Below are positions 52,411 through 63,100 of a DNA stretch of 64,000 bases, piece after piece. The translations under genes were made by a program, and so were the position numbers. The stretch is from Pseudomonas fragi. Its GTDB lineage: Bacteria > Pseudomonadota > Gammaproteobacteria > Pseudomonadales > Pseudomonadaceae. The DNA is taken from the NCBI RefSeq assembly GCF_002269505.1, contig NZ_NQKQ01000011.1, forward strand, positions 1 to 64,000. The letters are read 5' to 3'. The notes under the pieces are model-generated. The model saw only the letters and a program-made list of their open reading frames with translations. It was not told the origin of the DNA and did not search any database. Numbering within the stretch: position 1 is the stretch's first letter; each line of letters starts with the position of its first letter.

Positions 52411-52579
52411 TTAATACCACTGCACACCGCCGGGCCCATCAGGGCCCGCAACCTCTTGTCGCCCCCGCCAACACGCTAATACCACTTAAACACCAAACAA
52501 ATAATCACCCCTGAAAACATTGTTCATACAGGGGGAAGCCCCAGTTTCGCGTATTGACTTGGTATTAAAGTGGTATTAG
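52411..52579 (+). promoter_or_regulatory. nagR operator region with repeated GGTATTA half-sites
   Basis: CTAATACCACTT (52476-52487) and AAGTGGTATTAG (52568-52579) are exact inverted 12-mers. Further half-sites are TTAATACCACTG (52411-52422) and TTGGTATTAAAG (52559-52570). A -35-like TTGACT lies at 52554-52559, overlapping them. GntR/HutC-type regulators bind such palindromes, so this is the likely NagR operator, with spacing of 92 bp between the exact arms allowing looping. Confidence 0.7.
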
Positions 52580-52634
52580 TTTTTCCGTATTACCGAGCGA
52601 CAAAAAACCCAATAACCGCATCGGACACACCCCC

Positions 52635-53366
52635 ATGAGCACGCTTCTTGCCCTACGCCCGGACGACACCCTGGCCACACCGTTGTACCTGCAACTCGCC
52701 CGAAACCTGGAAGCCGCGATTCACGCTGGCATCTGGAAAGCCGAGCAGGCACTGCCTTCCGAGCGCAGCCTGAGCGAACAACTGGGCTTGTCCCGCGTTA
52801 CTGCCCGCAAAGCCCTGGAAGTGCTGTTCGAACAAGGCCTGATCCGCCGCAGCCAGGGCTCCGGTACCTTTATTACTCCACGTCTCGAGCAACCGTTGTC
52901 GCGGCTTTCCAGTTTCAGCGAAATGCTCCGGCTCAAGGGCTTTGTACCAAGCTCACAGTGGCTGGACCGGGAAATCACCCCGCCTACCCACGAGGAGCTG
53001 ATCCGTCTGGCGCTGTCGCCCACCGACAAAGTCGCCCGCCTCAAGCGTCTTCGCAAAGCCGATGACACGGTCATGGCCATCGAAATGAGCACCCTGCCTG
53101 CGTCGCTGATCCCACAGCCGCAAGTGATTGGCGACTCGCTATACGAACATCTGGACCGTATCGGCAAACCGGTGGTCCGCGCCCTGCAGCACATTCAGGC
53201 GGTCAACGCCTCAGCCGAATTTGCCGCGCTGGTCGGGATCGAAGCGGGTACCGCCATGCTGCTGATGACCCGGGTCGGCTACCTGGAAGACAACACCCCC
53301 ATCGAAGTCACCGACACCTATTGCCGTAACGATTACTACGACTTCGTGGCCGAGCTGCGCCGCTAA
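52635..53366 (+). CDS. nagR: GntR-family regulator of GlcNAc use
   Basis: A 243-residue GntR/HutC repressor. The winged helix covers about 12-80 (WKAEQALPSERSLSEQLGLSRV), and the UTRA ligand domain follows from about 95. It heads the nag gene set and probably senses GlcNAc-6-P or GlcN-6-P. The upstream operator region overlaps its own promoter, so it is likely autoregulated. Confidence 0.92.
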   Translation: MSTLLALRPDDTLATPLYLQLARNLEAAIHAGIWKAEQALPSERSLSEQLGLSRVTARKALEVLFEQGLIRRSQGSGTFITPRLEQPLSRLSSFSEMLRLKGFVPSSQWLDREITPPTHEELIRLALSPTDKVARLKRLRKADDTVMAIEMSTLPASLIPQPQVIGDSLYEHLDRIGKPVVRALQHIQAVNASAEFAALVGIEAGTAMLLMTRVGYLEDNTPIEVTDTYCRNDYYDFVAELRR

Positions 53367-53399
53367 CCCTCATTCGACGCTACGCCCGGAGAGCCGATC

Positions 53400-54506
53400 A
53401 TGTCTGAAGCCAACATCCTCACGCCCCAAGGCTGGGTTCGCGGTCACCTGCTGCTGCAAGGCACCAAGGTGCTCGGTATCGAAGGCCGTCCCTGCGACCC
53501 GGCTGACAATGACCTGCCGTACCTGCTGCCCGGTTTTATCGACTTGCATGTTCACGGCGGCGGCGGCAAAGACATCATGCAAGGCAGTGAAGCCTTCGAA
53601 ACCATCACCCGCACTCACCTGCGGTTCGGCACCACGGCGCTGCTGGCCACCACCATGACCGCTCCGAATCACGACATCTGCCGGGTGCTCGCTGCCCTTG
53701 GCGATTTCTGCCAGCAGCGTCCAAGCGGCTGCGCCCGGGTGCTCGGCGTGCACCTTGAAGGCCCGTTTATCAACCCAGGCAAACTCGGCGCGCAGCCCAA
53801 CTTCGCCCACACCGCGCTGATGGCTGAAGTCGAGGACTACCTGGGCCTGGCGCCGATCAAGGTGATCACCATCGCCCCCGAAATTGCTGGCCACATTGAA
53901 CTGATTGGCGAGCTCAGTGCCCGCGGTGTTCGCATGCAACTGGGCCACACCCTGGGCAGTTATGAAGAAGGCGTGGCCGCACTGGATGCTGGCGCCAGCA
54001 GCTTTACCCATTTGTACAACGCCATGAGCCCGCTACATCACCGCGAGCCCGGCATTCTTGGTGCAGCGCTGGCCCATGCTCGATTTGCCGAGCTGATCCC
54101 TGACTTGCTGCACGTACATCCCGGGGCAATCCGCGCTGCATTGCGTGCGATCCCCTGCCTGTACTGCGTCACCGATTCGACCGCCGCTACCGGCATGCCC
54201 GATGGCGAGTATCAATTGGGCAGCCACACCGTGACCAAATGCCTGGGCGGCGTGCGCCTGGCCGATGGCACGTTGGCGGGCAGCACCCTGACCATGGATC
54301 AGGCGCTGCGCAATCTGGTGAAAATCGGCCTGCCGCTGGCCGAAGCCTCGCAACGACTGTCGCAGTTCCCGGCCGATTACCTCGGCATGGTGGACCGCGG
54401 ACGCTTGCAACCCGGCAGCTGGGCCGACTGCGTGCGCCTGGACCGCTCATTAAACATCACTGCCGTCATGGTCGAAGGAGAAGCGCTTGACTTCCAAAAT
54501 GCTTGA
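53400..54506 (+). CDS. nagA: N-acetylglucosamine-6-phosphate deacetylase
   Basis: A 368-residue amidohydrolase giving GlcN-6-P and acetate. DLHVHGGGGKDIM, HLEGPFINPGKLGAQ, MQLGHTLGS, HLYNAMSPLHHREPG and VTDSTAATGMPDG hold the metal and substrate residues in order, with the catalytic Asp in VTDS. Overlaps the next gene by 20 bp if the TTG start of nagB is used. Confidence 0.95.
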   Translation: MSEANILTPQGWVRGHLLLQGTKVLGIEGRPCDPADNDLPYLLPGFIDLHVHGGGGKDIMQGSEAFETITRTHLRFGTTALLATTMTAPNHDICRVLAALGDFCQQRPSGCARVLGVHLEGPFINPGKLGAQPNFAHTALMAEVEDYLGLAPIKVITIAPEIAGHIELIGELSARGVRMQLGHTLGSYEEGVAALDAGASSFTHLYNAMSPLHHREPGILGAALAHARFAELIPDLLHVHPGAIRAALRAIPCLYCVTDSTAATGMPDGEYQLGSHTVTKCLGGVRLADGTLAGSTLTMDQALRNLVKIGLPLAEASQRLSQFPADYLGMVDRGRLQPGSWADCVRLDRSLNITAVMVEGEALDFQNA

Positions 54507-55509
54507 AGAGGCCCAGTCCTCATGTGAAGCGGTCGAACGCCAGCTGATCAATCTCGATCCGTTCCTGGTCGACCTCGCCCGCGAACTGCGAGCCAACCCG
54601 CCCGATGTAGCCATGACCCTTGCACGCGGCAGCTCTGACCATGCTGCCAGTTACTTTGCCTACTTGACCATGCAGCACATGGGCGTGCCCGTGGCCTCAC
54701 TGCCGATGTCGGTTGTCACCCTGCGCCAGTCACCGCTGCGGGTGAAAGGGCAGGCGGTATTTGCCTTCTCCCAGTCGGGTCAAAGCCCTGACCTGATTGA
54801 CAGCCTGCGCTTGCTGCGTGAGCGTGGCGCCTTGAGCGTGGCGCTGGTGAATGCCGAACACTCACCGCTCGAAGAGGCCAGTGCCTACACCCTGCCCCTG
54901 TGTGCCGGTGCCGAATACAGCGTGGCGGCCACCAAAAGTTTTATTGCCACCTTGAGCGCCAGTGCCCGACTGATGGCGCATTGGGCCAATGACAAGGCCT
55001 TGCTCGAAGCTGGCCACTTGTTGCCTGCCGGTTTGCGCGATGCCCGCTCTCAAGACTGGAGCAAAGCCATCGACACCCTGCGCGATGCTCAACGATTGCT
55101 GGTCATAGGCCGGGGGGCAGGCTTTGCCATCGCCCAAGAGGCTGCGCTCAAATTAAAGGAAACCTCGACCCTGCAGGCCGAAGCCTTCAGTAGCGCCGAA
55201 GTGCGCCACGGGCCAATGGCTTTGATCGACGAAAACTACCCACTGCTGATTTTTGCTCCACGCGGTGTGGAGCAGGCTGGCTTGCTGACCCTGGCCCATG
55301 ACATGCGCCAGCGTGGTGCCCGCGTATTACTCGCAGCCCCGAGTGATGTGCCTGATCGCGACCTGACTTTGAGCCAGGCGGCACACCCGGATCTAGACCC
55401 GATTCTGGCGATCCAGAGCTTTTACGTGATGGCCGCAGCCCTGGCCGAAGCCCGGGGGCTGGACCCCGACCAGCCGCGTTTCCTAAGCAAAGTGACCCGT
55501 ACTCACTAA
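54487..55509 (+). CDS. nagB: glucosamine-6-phosphate deaminase, SIS type (NagB-II)
   Basis: A 340-residue protein with two SIS domains and no glutaminase domain. ARGSSDHAASYFAYL and FSQSGQSPDL are in the first, GRGAGFAIAQEAALKLKETS in the second, matching NagB-II deaminases and the isomerase half of GlmS. It converts GlcN-6-P to fructose-6-P and ammonia. GAAGGAG sits six bases before the TTG at 54487 and 18 before the ATG at 54499, favouring the TTG start. Confidence 0.9.
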   Translation: MTSKMLEEAQSSCEAVERQLINLDPFLVDLARELRANPPDVAMTLARGSSDHAASYFAYLTMQHMGVPVASLPMSVVTLRQSPLRVKGQAVFAFSQSGQSPDLIDSLRLLRERGALSVALVNAEHSPLEEASAYTLPLCAGAEYSVAATKSFIATLSASARLMAHWANDKALLEAGHLLPAGLRDARSQDWSKAIDTLRDAQRLLVIGRGAGFAIAQEAALKLKETSTLQAEAFSSAEVRHGPMALIDENYPLLIFAPRGVEQAGLLTLAHDMRQRGARVLLAAPSDVPDRDLTLSQAAHPDLDPILAIQSFYVMAAALAEARGLDPDQPRFLSKVTRTH

Positions 55510-55545
55510 GCAGCCCCTTTCCACAGATTTAATGAGTATCGCGCC

Positions 55546-58056
55546 ATGCACAATAATAAAAAGCTCACCCTCAGCGCGCCGCTTAGCGGTCCGATCATCA
55601 AGCTGCCCCACGTACCGGACGACGTATTTTCCAGTGCCGTGATGGGCGATGGCATTGGTATCGACCCGCTGAACGACTGTTTGTTTGCCCCCTGTGACGG
55701 GGTGGTGGTGCATGTCGCCAAAACCGCTCATGCCCTGACGTTGCGTGCCGAAAACGGCGCTGAATTGCTGATGCACCTGGGTATCGACACCTTTGAGCTG
55801 CAAGGCGAAGGCTTTGAGCTGTTGGTAAAAAACGGCGCACAGGTCTACCGCGGCCAGCCGCTCATACGCCTCGACCTCGACTACATTGCACAACGCTGCA
55901 AAAGCCTGATCAGCCTGCTGGTGCTGACCAATGGCGAACAGTTCGAATTGCAGCTTCTTGAGCAAAACACGGCCCAGGTTGGCGAGCCTTTGCTGCACAT
56001 CGTTGCACGTCAGGCCGTCGGGGCGCCCGAGATTACGGACAACCCGAGCCTGCACGCCCAAGGCAGCGTGCGCATAACCCATAAGGGCGGCCTGCATGCT
56101 CGCCCCGCCGCCCTGGTAAGGCAAACCGCGCTGGGATTCAAGAGCGCATCGCGCTTGCACATCGGGGCCAACTCAGCTCCCTGCGACAGCATTGTCAGGC
56201 TATTGGCACTGGGTATCAGCGAGCAGGATGAGGTGCAGGTCAGTTGCGAAGGCGAGGATGCCGGTGCCGCGCTGCAGGCGCTTCTGGCTGCGCTGGGCAA
56301 AGTGCGATCCGCTCCCGCCCCGCACGTATCGGCACCCGCACCGACAAGGCCCAACAACCAACCGGGGCAGTTGAGCGGTGTATGCGCCGCCCCCGGCCTG
56401 GTCAGCGGTCCGCTGTTTTATTTGACCGGCGTACAACTGCCGCCCGACCCCGGCAATAACATCCCGGCGCAACAAATTCTGGCGCTGAATACGGCTCTGG
56501 AGCAGGTGCGCGAAGAAATCCAGCTCACTTTGATCACCGCCCGTGCGCAACGTCGAGTCGACGAGGAAGCGATTTTCGCCACCCACCTGGCTTTGCTTGA
56601 AGACAGCGCGCTGCTGCAGGCCAGCCATATCGCCATCGCCCAAGGCCGCGGTGCCGCCCACGCCTGGAGCGAAGCCATCGAGCAGCAATGCACGATTTTG
56701 CAAAGCCTGGGCAGTCCCTTACTGGCCGAGCGCTCCAACGATTTACGTGACTTGCAGCAACGGGTCTTACGTGCCTTGCTGGGAGAAAGCGGGCAGTGCC
56801 ATTTACCTCCAGGCGCCATCGTGGCCGCCTTTGAACTCACGCCCTCCGACCTGCTGATGTTGTGCGAGCAGAACGTCGCGGGGCTGTGCATGGCAGCAGG
56901 TGGTGCTACCTCACACGTAGCAATTTTGGCACGCGGCAAAGGCTTGCCGTGCCTGGTCGCCCTCGGCCGCGAAGTCCTCGACTTATCCGCAGGCCAGCAC
57001 CTGGTGCTCGATGCCGACAACGCCCGGCTGGAATTGGCGCCCACTGCCGAACGTATCGAGCAGGTCCGCCACACCACCCTTGCCCGCCAGCTACGCTTTG
57101 CCCGGCAACAGGTGCACGCCCATGAACCGGCGCTGACCCGTGACGGCCTGCACATCGAAATCGCCGCCAACGTGGCCTCCAGCCATGATGCCGCCAGCGC
57201 CCACGCCAATGGTGCGGACGGGGTGGGGTTATTGCGCACCGAGTTTCTGTTTGTTGATCGCCATACTGCGCCCAATGAACAGGAGCAGATCACGGCCTAC
57301 CAGGAGGTACTCGATGCCATGGGCGACAAGCCCGTGATCATCCGCACCATCGATGTGGGCGGCGACAAACAGCTCGACTACTTGCCGTTACCCGACGAAG
57401 CCAATCCGGTGTTGGGTCTGCGCGGCATTCGCCTGGCCCAACTGCACCCGCAGGTGCTCGACCGGCAACTGCGTGCCTTGCTGCAAGTCAAACCGACGCA
57501 ACGCTGCCGCATCCTGCTGCCGATGATTACCGAGGTCGACGAGCTGCTGCAGATCCGGCAGCGCCTTGATGCCCTGCGCATCGAGCTGGACCTGACCGAG
57601 CGCCCGCAATTGGGGGTGATGATTGAGGTCCCGGCAGCGGCCTTGCTGGCTGAACAACTGGCCGAGCATGCGGATTTCCTGTCCATCGGCACCAACGATT
57701 TGTCGCAATACACCCTGGCGATGGACCGCGACCATGCCGGGCTTGCCGCACGGGTCGATGCCTTGCACCCGGCACTGCTGCGACTGATTGCCCATACCTG
57801 TGCCGGGGCGGCCCTGCATCAGTGTTGGGTCGGGGTGTGCGGCGCACTGGCCAGCGACCCCCTGGCCACCCCGGTACTCCTTGGCCTGGGGGTACGCGAG
57901 CTGTCGGTAAGCCCGCTGCAAATCGGCGAAATCAAGGACCGGGTACGGCAACTGGATGCAGGGATGTGCCAAACCATCAGCCAGACATTATTGAACCTGA
58001 GCAGTGCTGGCGCGGTGCGTGAAGCTTGCCGCCAACACTGGCCACTTTCCGACTGA
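55546..58056 (+). CDS. nagF: multidomain PTS phosphotransferase (EIIA-HPr-EI)
   Basis: An 836-residue fusion carrying the soluble phosphorelay of the GlcNAc PTS. EIIA-Glc-like domain at 1-155 with His77 (LLMHLGIDTFEL), HPr domain at about 172-260 with His184 (GGLHARPAALV), then enzyme I to the end with His in GGATSHVAILARGKG and the later LRTEFLFVDR and VGVCGALASDP motifs. It takes phosphate from PEP to NagE. All active-site residues are present. In most Pseudomonas the only other sugar PTS is for fructose. Confidence 0.95.
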   Translation: MHNNKKLTLSAPLSGPIIKLPHVPDDVFSSAVMGDGIGIDPLNDCLFAPCDGVVVHVAKTAHALTLRAENGAELLMHLGIDTFELQGEGFELLVKNGAQVYRGQPLIRLDLDYIAQRCKSLISLLVLTNGEQFELQLLEQNTAQVGEPLLHIVARQAVGAPEITDNPSLHAQGSVRITHKGGLHARPAALVRQTALGFKSASRLHIGANSAPCDSIVRLLALGISEQDEVQVSCEGEDAGAALQALLAALGKVRSAPAPHVSAPAPTRPNNQPGQLSGVCAAPGLVSGPLFYLTGVQLPPDPGNNIPAQQILALNTALEQVREEIQLTLITARAQRRVDEEAIFATHLALLEDSALLQASHIAIAQGRGAAHAWSEAIEQQCTILQSLGSPLLAERSNDLRDLQQRVLRALLGESGQCHLPPGAIVAAFELTPSDLLMLCEQNVAGLCMAAGGATSHVAILARGKGLPCLVALGREVLDLSAGQHLVLDADNARLELAPTAERIEQVRHTTLARQLRFARQQVHAHEPALTRDGLHIEIAANVASSHDAASAHANGADGVGLLRTEFLFVDRHTAPNEQEQITAYQEVLDAMGDKPVIIRTIDVGGDKQLDYLPLPDEANPVLGLRGIRLAQLHPQVLDRQLRALLQVKPTQRCRILLPMITEVDELLQIRQRLDALRIELDLTERPQLGVMIEVPAAALLAEQLAEHADFLSIGTNDLSQYTLAMDRDHAGLAARVDALHPALLRLIAHTCAGAALHQCWVGVCGALASDPLATPVLLGLGVRELSVSPLQIGEIKDRVRQLDAGMCQTISQTLLNLSSAGAVREACRQHWPLSD

Positions 58057-58084
58057 CAACAACAAAAACAACGGAGAACCTCTC

Positions 58085-59788
58085 ATGTATCAACACTTCA
58101 TTGAAGGTCTGCAACGGCTTGGCCGGGCGCTGATGCTGCCCATTGCGATCCTGCCGATTGCAGGTTTGTTAGTGCGCCTGGGCGACGCCGACTTGCTGAA
58201 CATCGCCATCATCCACGATGCGGGCAACACGATTTTCGCCAATCTGGCGCTGATCTTCGCCATCGGCATAGCGGTGGGTTTTGCCCGGGACAATAACGGT
58301 ACCGCGGGCCTGGCCGGGGCCATCGGTTACCTGGTGCTGGTCTCGACCCTCAAAGTGCTCGATGCCAGCATCAATATGGGCATGCTCGCCGGGATCGTCA
58401 GCGGCCTGATGGCCGGGGGGCTGTATAACCGCTTCAAGGACATCAAACTGCCGGAGTACCTGGCGTTTTTTGGTGGCAGGCGCTTTGTGCCGATTGTCAC
58501 CGGGTTTACCGCTGTGGGCCTGGGCGTGGTGTTCGGCTTGATCTGGCCGCCGATCCAGAACGGCATCAACAGCCTGGGGGTATTGCTGCTCGAAAGCGGC
58601 AGCATCGGGGCCTTCATTTTTGGTGTATTGAATCGACTGCTGATCATCACCGGGCTGCACCACATCCTCAACAACATGGCGTGGTTCGTGTTCGGAAGCT
58701 TTACCAACGAAGCGGGGCAAGTAGTGACCGGCGACCTGACTCGTTACTTTGCAGGCGACCCCAAGGGCGGCCAGTTTATGACCGGCATGTTTCCGGTGAT
58801 GATGTTTGGCCTGCCTGCTGCGTGCCTGGCGATGTACCGCAATGCCCTGCCGGAGCGGCGCAAACTGATGGGCGGGATATTCCTGTCACTGGCGCTGACG
58901 GCCTTTTTGACCGGCGTCACCGAGCCCATCGAATTTGCCTTCATGTTCCTCGCGCCCCTGCTCTACATGTTGCATGCGTTGCTGACCGGGCTGTCGATGG
59001 CCATCACCAACCTACTGAATATCCATTTGGGCTTCACCTTTTCTGGCGGTGCCATCGACATGCTGCTGGGCTGGGGCAAGTCCACCAATGGCTGGATGAT
59101 CTTTCCCATCGGGCTGGCGTACTTCGCTGTTTACTACGTGGTGTTCGATTACTGCATCCGCCGCTTCAAACTTAAAACCCCGGGGCGTGAAGACAACCCG
59201 GTGGCAGAAACCGCCGACCTTACCGGGCAGCAGCGCGCCAACGCCTATATCCAGGCCCTGGGTGGCCCGGACAACCTGATCACGGTAGGTGCCTGCACCA
59301 CCCGCCTGCGTCTGGAACTGGCAGACCGCAGTAAAGCGCAGGATGACGCGCTGAGAGCCCTTGGCGCCATGGGCGTGATGCGTCCCGGCCGTGCAGGCAG
59401 CTTGCAAGTAGTCGTAGGTCCGACTGCCGATAGCATGGCCGATGAGATACGTTCGGCCCTATCGCAGCTCAATCACCAGCCAGCCGTAGCCACGGCTCAG
59501 GCCGTAGAGGAAGAAAGGGTACACAAGATGGAACCCGGGCTCGCACAGCAATGGCTAACCGTATTGGGGGGGCGCGACAATGTATTGCACGTTGAATGCG
59601 TGGCGCTTACCCGCTTGCGGATCAAGCTGGCGAACGAGGATTTACTGTCAGAGGATTTGCTAGATGCATTGGGCAGCCGAGGCATTAGCCAGCACGCCGA
59701 TGGCGTTTGGCATGTGGTCGTGGGGAAACAGGCGCAGGTATTGAGCGAGATACTGGGGCAGATGATCAGGCCGACAAGCCAGAGTTGA
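58085..59788 (+). CDS. nagE: PTS EIIBC, N-acetylglucosamine-specific, with second EIIB-like domain
   Basis: A 567-residue permease. EIIC covers about 1-380 with ten or so spans (PIAGLLVRLGDADLL; GVTEPIEFAFMFLAPLLY), then an EIIB domain with phospho-Cys404 (VGACTTRLRLEL). A second EIIB-like domain follows at about 480-567 (VECVALTRLRIKL), in which the Cys position aligned by TRLR is Ala507; Cys505 lies two residues earlier. The second copy is thus probably inactive or regulatory. It takes phosphate from NagF and transports GlcNAc as GlcNAc-6-P. Confidence 0.93.
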   Translation: MYQHFIEGLQRLGRALMLPIAILPIAGLLVRLGDADLLNIAIIHDAGNTIFANLALIFAIGIAVGFARDNNGTAGLAGAIGYLVLVSTLKVLDASINMGMLAGIVSGLMAGGLYNRFKDIKLPEYLAFFGGRRFVPIVTGFTAVGLGVVFGLIWPPIQNGINSLGVLLLESGSIGAFIFGVLNRLLIITGLHHILNNMAWFVFGSFTNEAGQVVTGDLTRYFAGDPKGGQFMTGMFPVMMFGLPAACLAMYRNALPERRKLMGGIFLSLALTAFLTGVTEPIEFAFMFLAPLLYMLHALLTGLSMAITNLLNIHLGFTFSGGAIDMLLGWGKSTNGWMIFPIGLAYFAVYYVVFDYCIRRFKLKTPGREDNPVAETADLTGQQRANAYIQALGGPDNLITVGACTTRLRLELADRSKAQDDALRALGAMGVMRPGRAGSLQVVVGPTADSMADEIRSALSQLNHQPAVATAQAVEEERVHKMEPGLAQQWLTVLGGRDNVLHVECVALTRLRIKLANEDLLSEDLLDALGSRGISQHADGVWHVVVGKQAQVLSEILGQMIRPTSQS

Positions 59789-59826
59789 CGAAAACCTGCG
59801 CCAGCAGTTGCAGGTTTGGTACGGGC

Positions 59827-60138
59827 TTAAAAATCCGCCAAACGCCACACTTCATAAGCGGGCGTTTCATACGGGTGGCTGTGCTTGAGCGCAGCCACCA
59901 CAACTTGAATTAGATCATCAGCGACGACCAGCTCAACCTTCCATTCCCCCACATACTCGACCTGACCGGTTTGCCCGATGAACGGCTGGCTGCCGTCCAG
60001 CGCACGAAACTGGCCCTGGCCCATGGTTTGCCAGGCGCAGTGGTCATAGCTGCCGATCCGTCCGCCACCGGCGGCGAATACAGCATCCTTGACCACGTCC
60101 ACATGGCTCGGCGGAACGAAAAAGCTGAGCTTGTACAT
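59827..60138 (-). CDS. YqfO/NIF3-like small protein
   Basis: A 103-residue protein of the YqfO C-terminal type (MYKLSFFVPPSHVDVVKDAV), which resembles the PII-like insert domain of NIF3 family proteins. AHPYETPAYEV-like stretch at the end (SHPYETPAYEV). It starts 4 bp past purL and is presumably read with it. Function unknown; start 60138 is taken for family fit over the in-frame extension into purL. Confidence 0.85.
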   Translation of the reverse strand: MYKLSFFVPPSHVDVVKDAVFAAGGGRIGSYDHCAWQTMGQGQFRALDGSQPFIGQTGQVEYVGEWKVELVVADDLIQVVVAALKHSHPYETPAYEVWRLADF

Positions 60139-60142
60139 TTTT

Positions 60143-63100
60143 TTAATCGACCCAGACCCGTGCGTTGCGGAACATGCGCAACCAAGGTGCATCTTCGTTC
60201 CACTCTTCCGGGCGCCATGAGTTCTGCACAGCACGGAATACCCGCTCAGGGTGCGGCATCATGATGGTCACACGGCCGTCACGGCTGGTCAGACCAGTAA
60301 TCCCTCGCGGCGAGCCGTTAGGGTTGGCCGGGTAGTTTTCAGTAACCTTGCCGTGGTTGTCGACGAAACGCAGCGCCACCGAACCGGACAGGTCCGCTTG
60401 CAACATGGCTTCTTCGCTGGCGAACTCGGCATGGCCTTCACCGTGAGCGATGGCGATCGGCATGCGCGAACCGGCCATGCCCTGCAGGAAGATCGAGTTC
60501 GACTCCTGAACCTGAACCATCGCCACGCGGGCTTCGAACTGCTCGGAACGGTTACGTACAAAGTGTGGCCAGAGCTCGCTGCCAGGGATCAGTTCGCTCA
60601 GGTTGGACATCATCTGGCAACCGTTGCACACACCCAGGGAGAAGCTATCAGTGCGCTCGAAGAAGCTCTGGAACGCATCGCGGGCACGGGCGTTGAACAG
60701 AGCCGACTTGGCCCAGCCTTCACCGGCACCCAGCACGTCACCGTAGGAGAAACCACCGCAGGCAACCAGACCCTTGAACTCGTTCAGGTCGACACGGCCG
60801 GCCAGAATGTCGCTCATGTGTACGTCGATTGCATTGAAACCGGCACGGTCAAAGGCCGCGGCCATTTCGACCTGACCGTTGACGCCCTGCTCACGCAGGA
60901 CTGCCACTTGCGGGCGAATGCCTTTCTTGATGTACGGCGCGCTGATATTGGCGTTCACGTCAAAGCTCAACTGAGCGGTCAGGCCCGGGTTGTCTTCTTC
61001 GAGCAGTACATCGAACTCTTGCTGTGCACAGTCCACGTTGTCACGCATGCGCTGGATCTGGAAGCTGGTTTCAGCCCACTGGCGCTGCAACTCGCCACGC
61101 TGACCGGCAAACACTTTCTCACCGTTGAAGGTGATGGTGACTTCGCTGTTGTTCAGCGGCTGACCGATAACGTCAACGCACTCACCCAGGCCTGCAGCGC
61201 TGAACTGTGCAAGCACATCAGCAGTCGCGTCCTGACGCACCTGAATCACGGCACCCAGTTCTTCGTTGAACAAGATGGCTGGGAGCTGGCTCGCGCTATC
61301 TGCGAGGCAATCCAGGGTCAGGTTCAGGCCGCAGTGACCGGCAAAAGCCATTTCCATCACGCTGGTGAGCAAACCACCGTCGGAACGGTCGTGGTAAGCC
61401 AGCAGGTGGCCATCAGCATTGAGGCCCTGAATCACGGCGAAAAAGGCCTTGAGGTCTTCAGCGTCGTCAACGTCAGGCGCCTGTTTGCCCAGCTTGCCGT
61501 AGGTCTGAGCCAGGATCGAGGCGCCCATGCGGTTCTGGCCACGGCCCAGGTCGATCAGGATCAGATCGGTCAGGCCTTTGTCCATGCGCAGTACCGGGGT
61601 CAGGGTCTGACGAATGTCGAGCACCGGTGCAAAACCGGTCACTACCAGCGACAGCGGCGAGGTCACGGTTTTGTCCGTGCCCTCTTCGCTCCAGCGGGTT
61701 TGCATCGACATCGAGTCCTTGCCCACCGGGATGGTGATGCCCAGCTCAGGGCACAGCTCCATGCCGACAGCTTTTACCGTGTCGTACAGACGGGCATCTT
61801 CACCCGGGTGGCCTGCAGCGGACATCCAGTTGGCGGACAGCTTGATGTCGCTGATCTTGCCAATGCGCGAAGCCGCGATGTTGGTCAGGGTCTCACCGAT
61901 TGCCATGCGGCCCGATGCCGGAGCATCCAGCAGTGCCAGCGGCGTACGCTCGCCCATGGCCATGGCTTCACCGGTGTACACGTCGAAGCTGGTTGCAGTG
62001 ACAGCAACGTCAGCTACAGGAACCTGCCACGGCCCGACCATCTGGTCGCGGGCAACTAGACCTGTGATGGTGCGGTCGCCGATGGTGATCAGGAAGCTTT
62101 TGCTGGCAACGGCCGGGTGATGCAGAACGCGCTCGACGCACTCGCCGATGCTCAGCGCAGCAGGGTCGAAGTCATCGCCCAGCTCTTCTTCGCGAACGGC
62201 CGAACGGTGCATGCGCGGGGCCTTGCCCAGCAACACTTCCAGTGGCATGTCCACCGGGTTGTTGCCGAAGTGGCTATCCGTGACCGTAAGCTGCGGCTCG
62301 GCAGTGGCTTCACCGACAACGGCAAACGGGCAACGCTCACGTTCGCAGATCGCCTGGAAGCGCTCGAAATCTTCGACGCCCACCGCCAGCACATAACGTT
62401 CCTGGGATTCGTTGCTCCAGATTTCGTGCGGGGCCATGCCCGGCTCGTCGTTTGGAATGTTGCGCAGTTCGAAACGGCCACCACGGTCGCCGTCGTTCAC
62501 CAGTTCAGGGAATGCGTTGGACAGGCCACCTGCACCCACATCGTGGATAAAGCTGATCGGGTTCTTGTCACCCAACTGCCAGCAACGGTCGATCACTTCC
62601 TGGCAACGGCGTTCCATTTCCGGGTTTTCGCGCTGTACCGAAGCGAAGTCCAGGTCAGCCGAGCTTGCGCCGGTGGCCATCGAGGATGCTGCACCGCCAC
62701 CCAGGCCAATCAGCATGGCCGGGCCGCCCAGCACGATAAGCTTGGAGCCCACGGTGATTTCGGCTTTCTGTACGTGTTCGGCGCGGATGTTGCCCATACC
62801 GCCGGCCAACATGATCGGCTTGTGGTAACCACGCACTTCTTCGCCACGGGGGGTGGTGATGGACTGCTCGAACGTACGGAAGTAGCCGGTCAGGGCCGGA
62901 CGACCGAATTCGTTGTTGAATGCAGCACCACCCAACGGGCCTTCGATCATGATGTCCAGCGCGGTCACAATGCGCTCGGGCTTGCCGTATGGCACTTCCC
63001 ACGGCTGTTCAAAGCCCGGGATCTGCAGGTTGGACACGGTGAAACCGGTCAGGCCGGCCTTTGGCTTGGCGCCACGCCCGGTTGCACCTTCGTCACGGAT

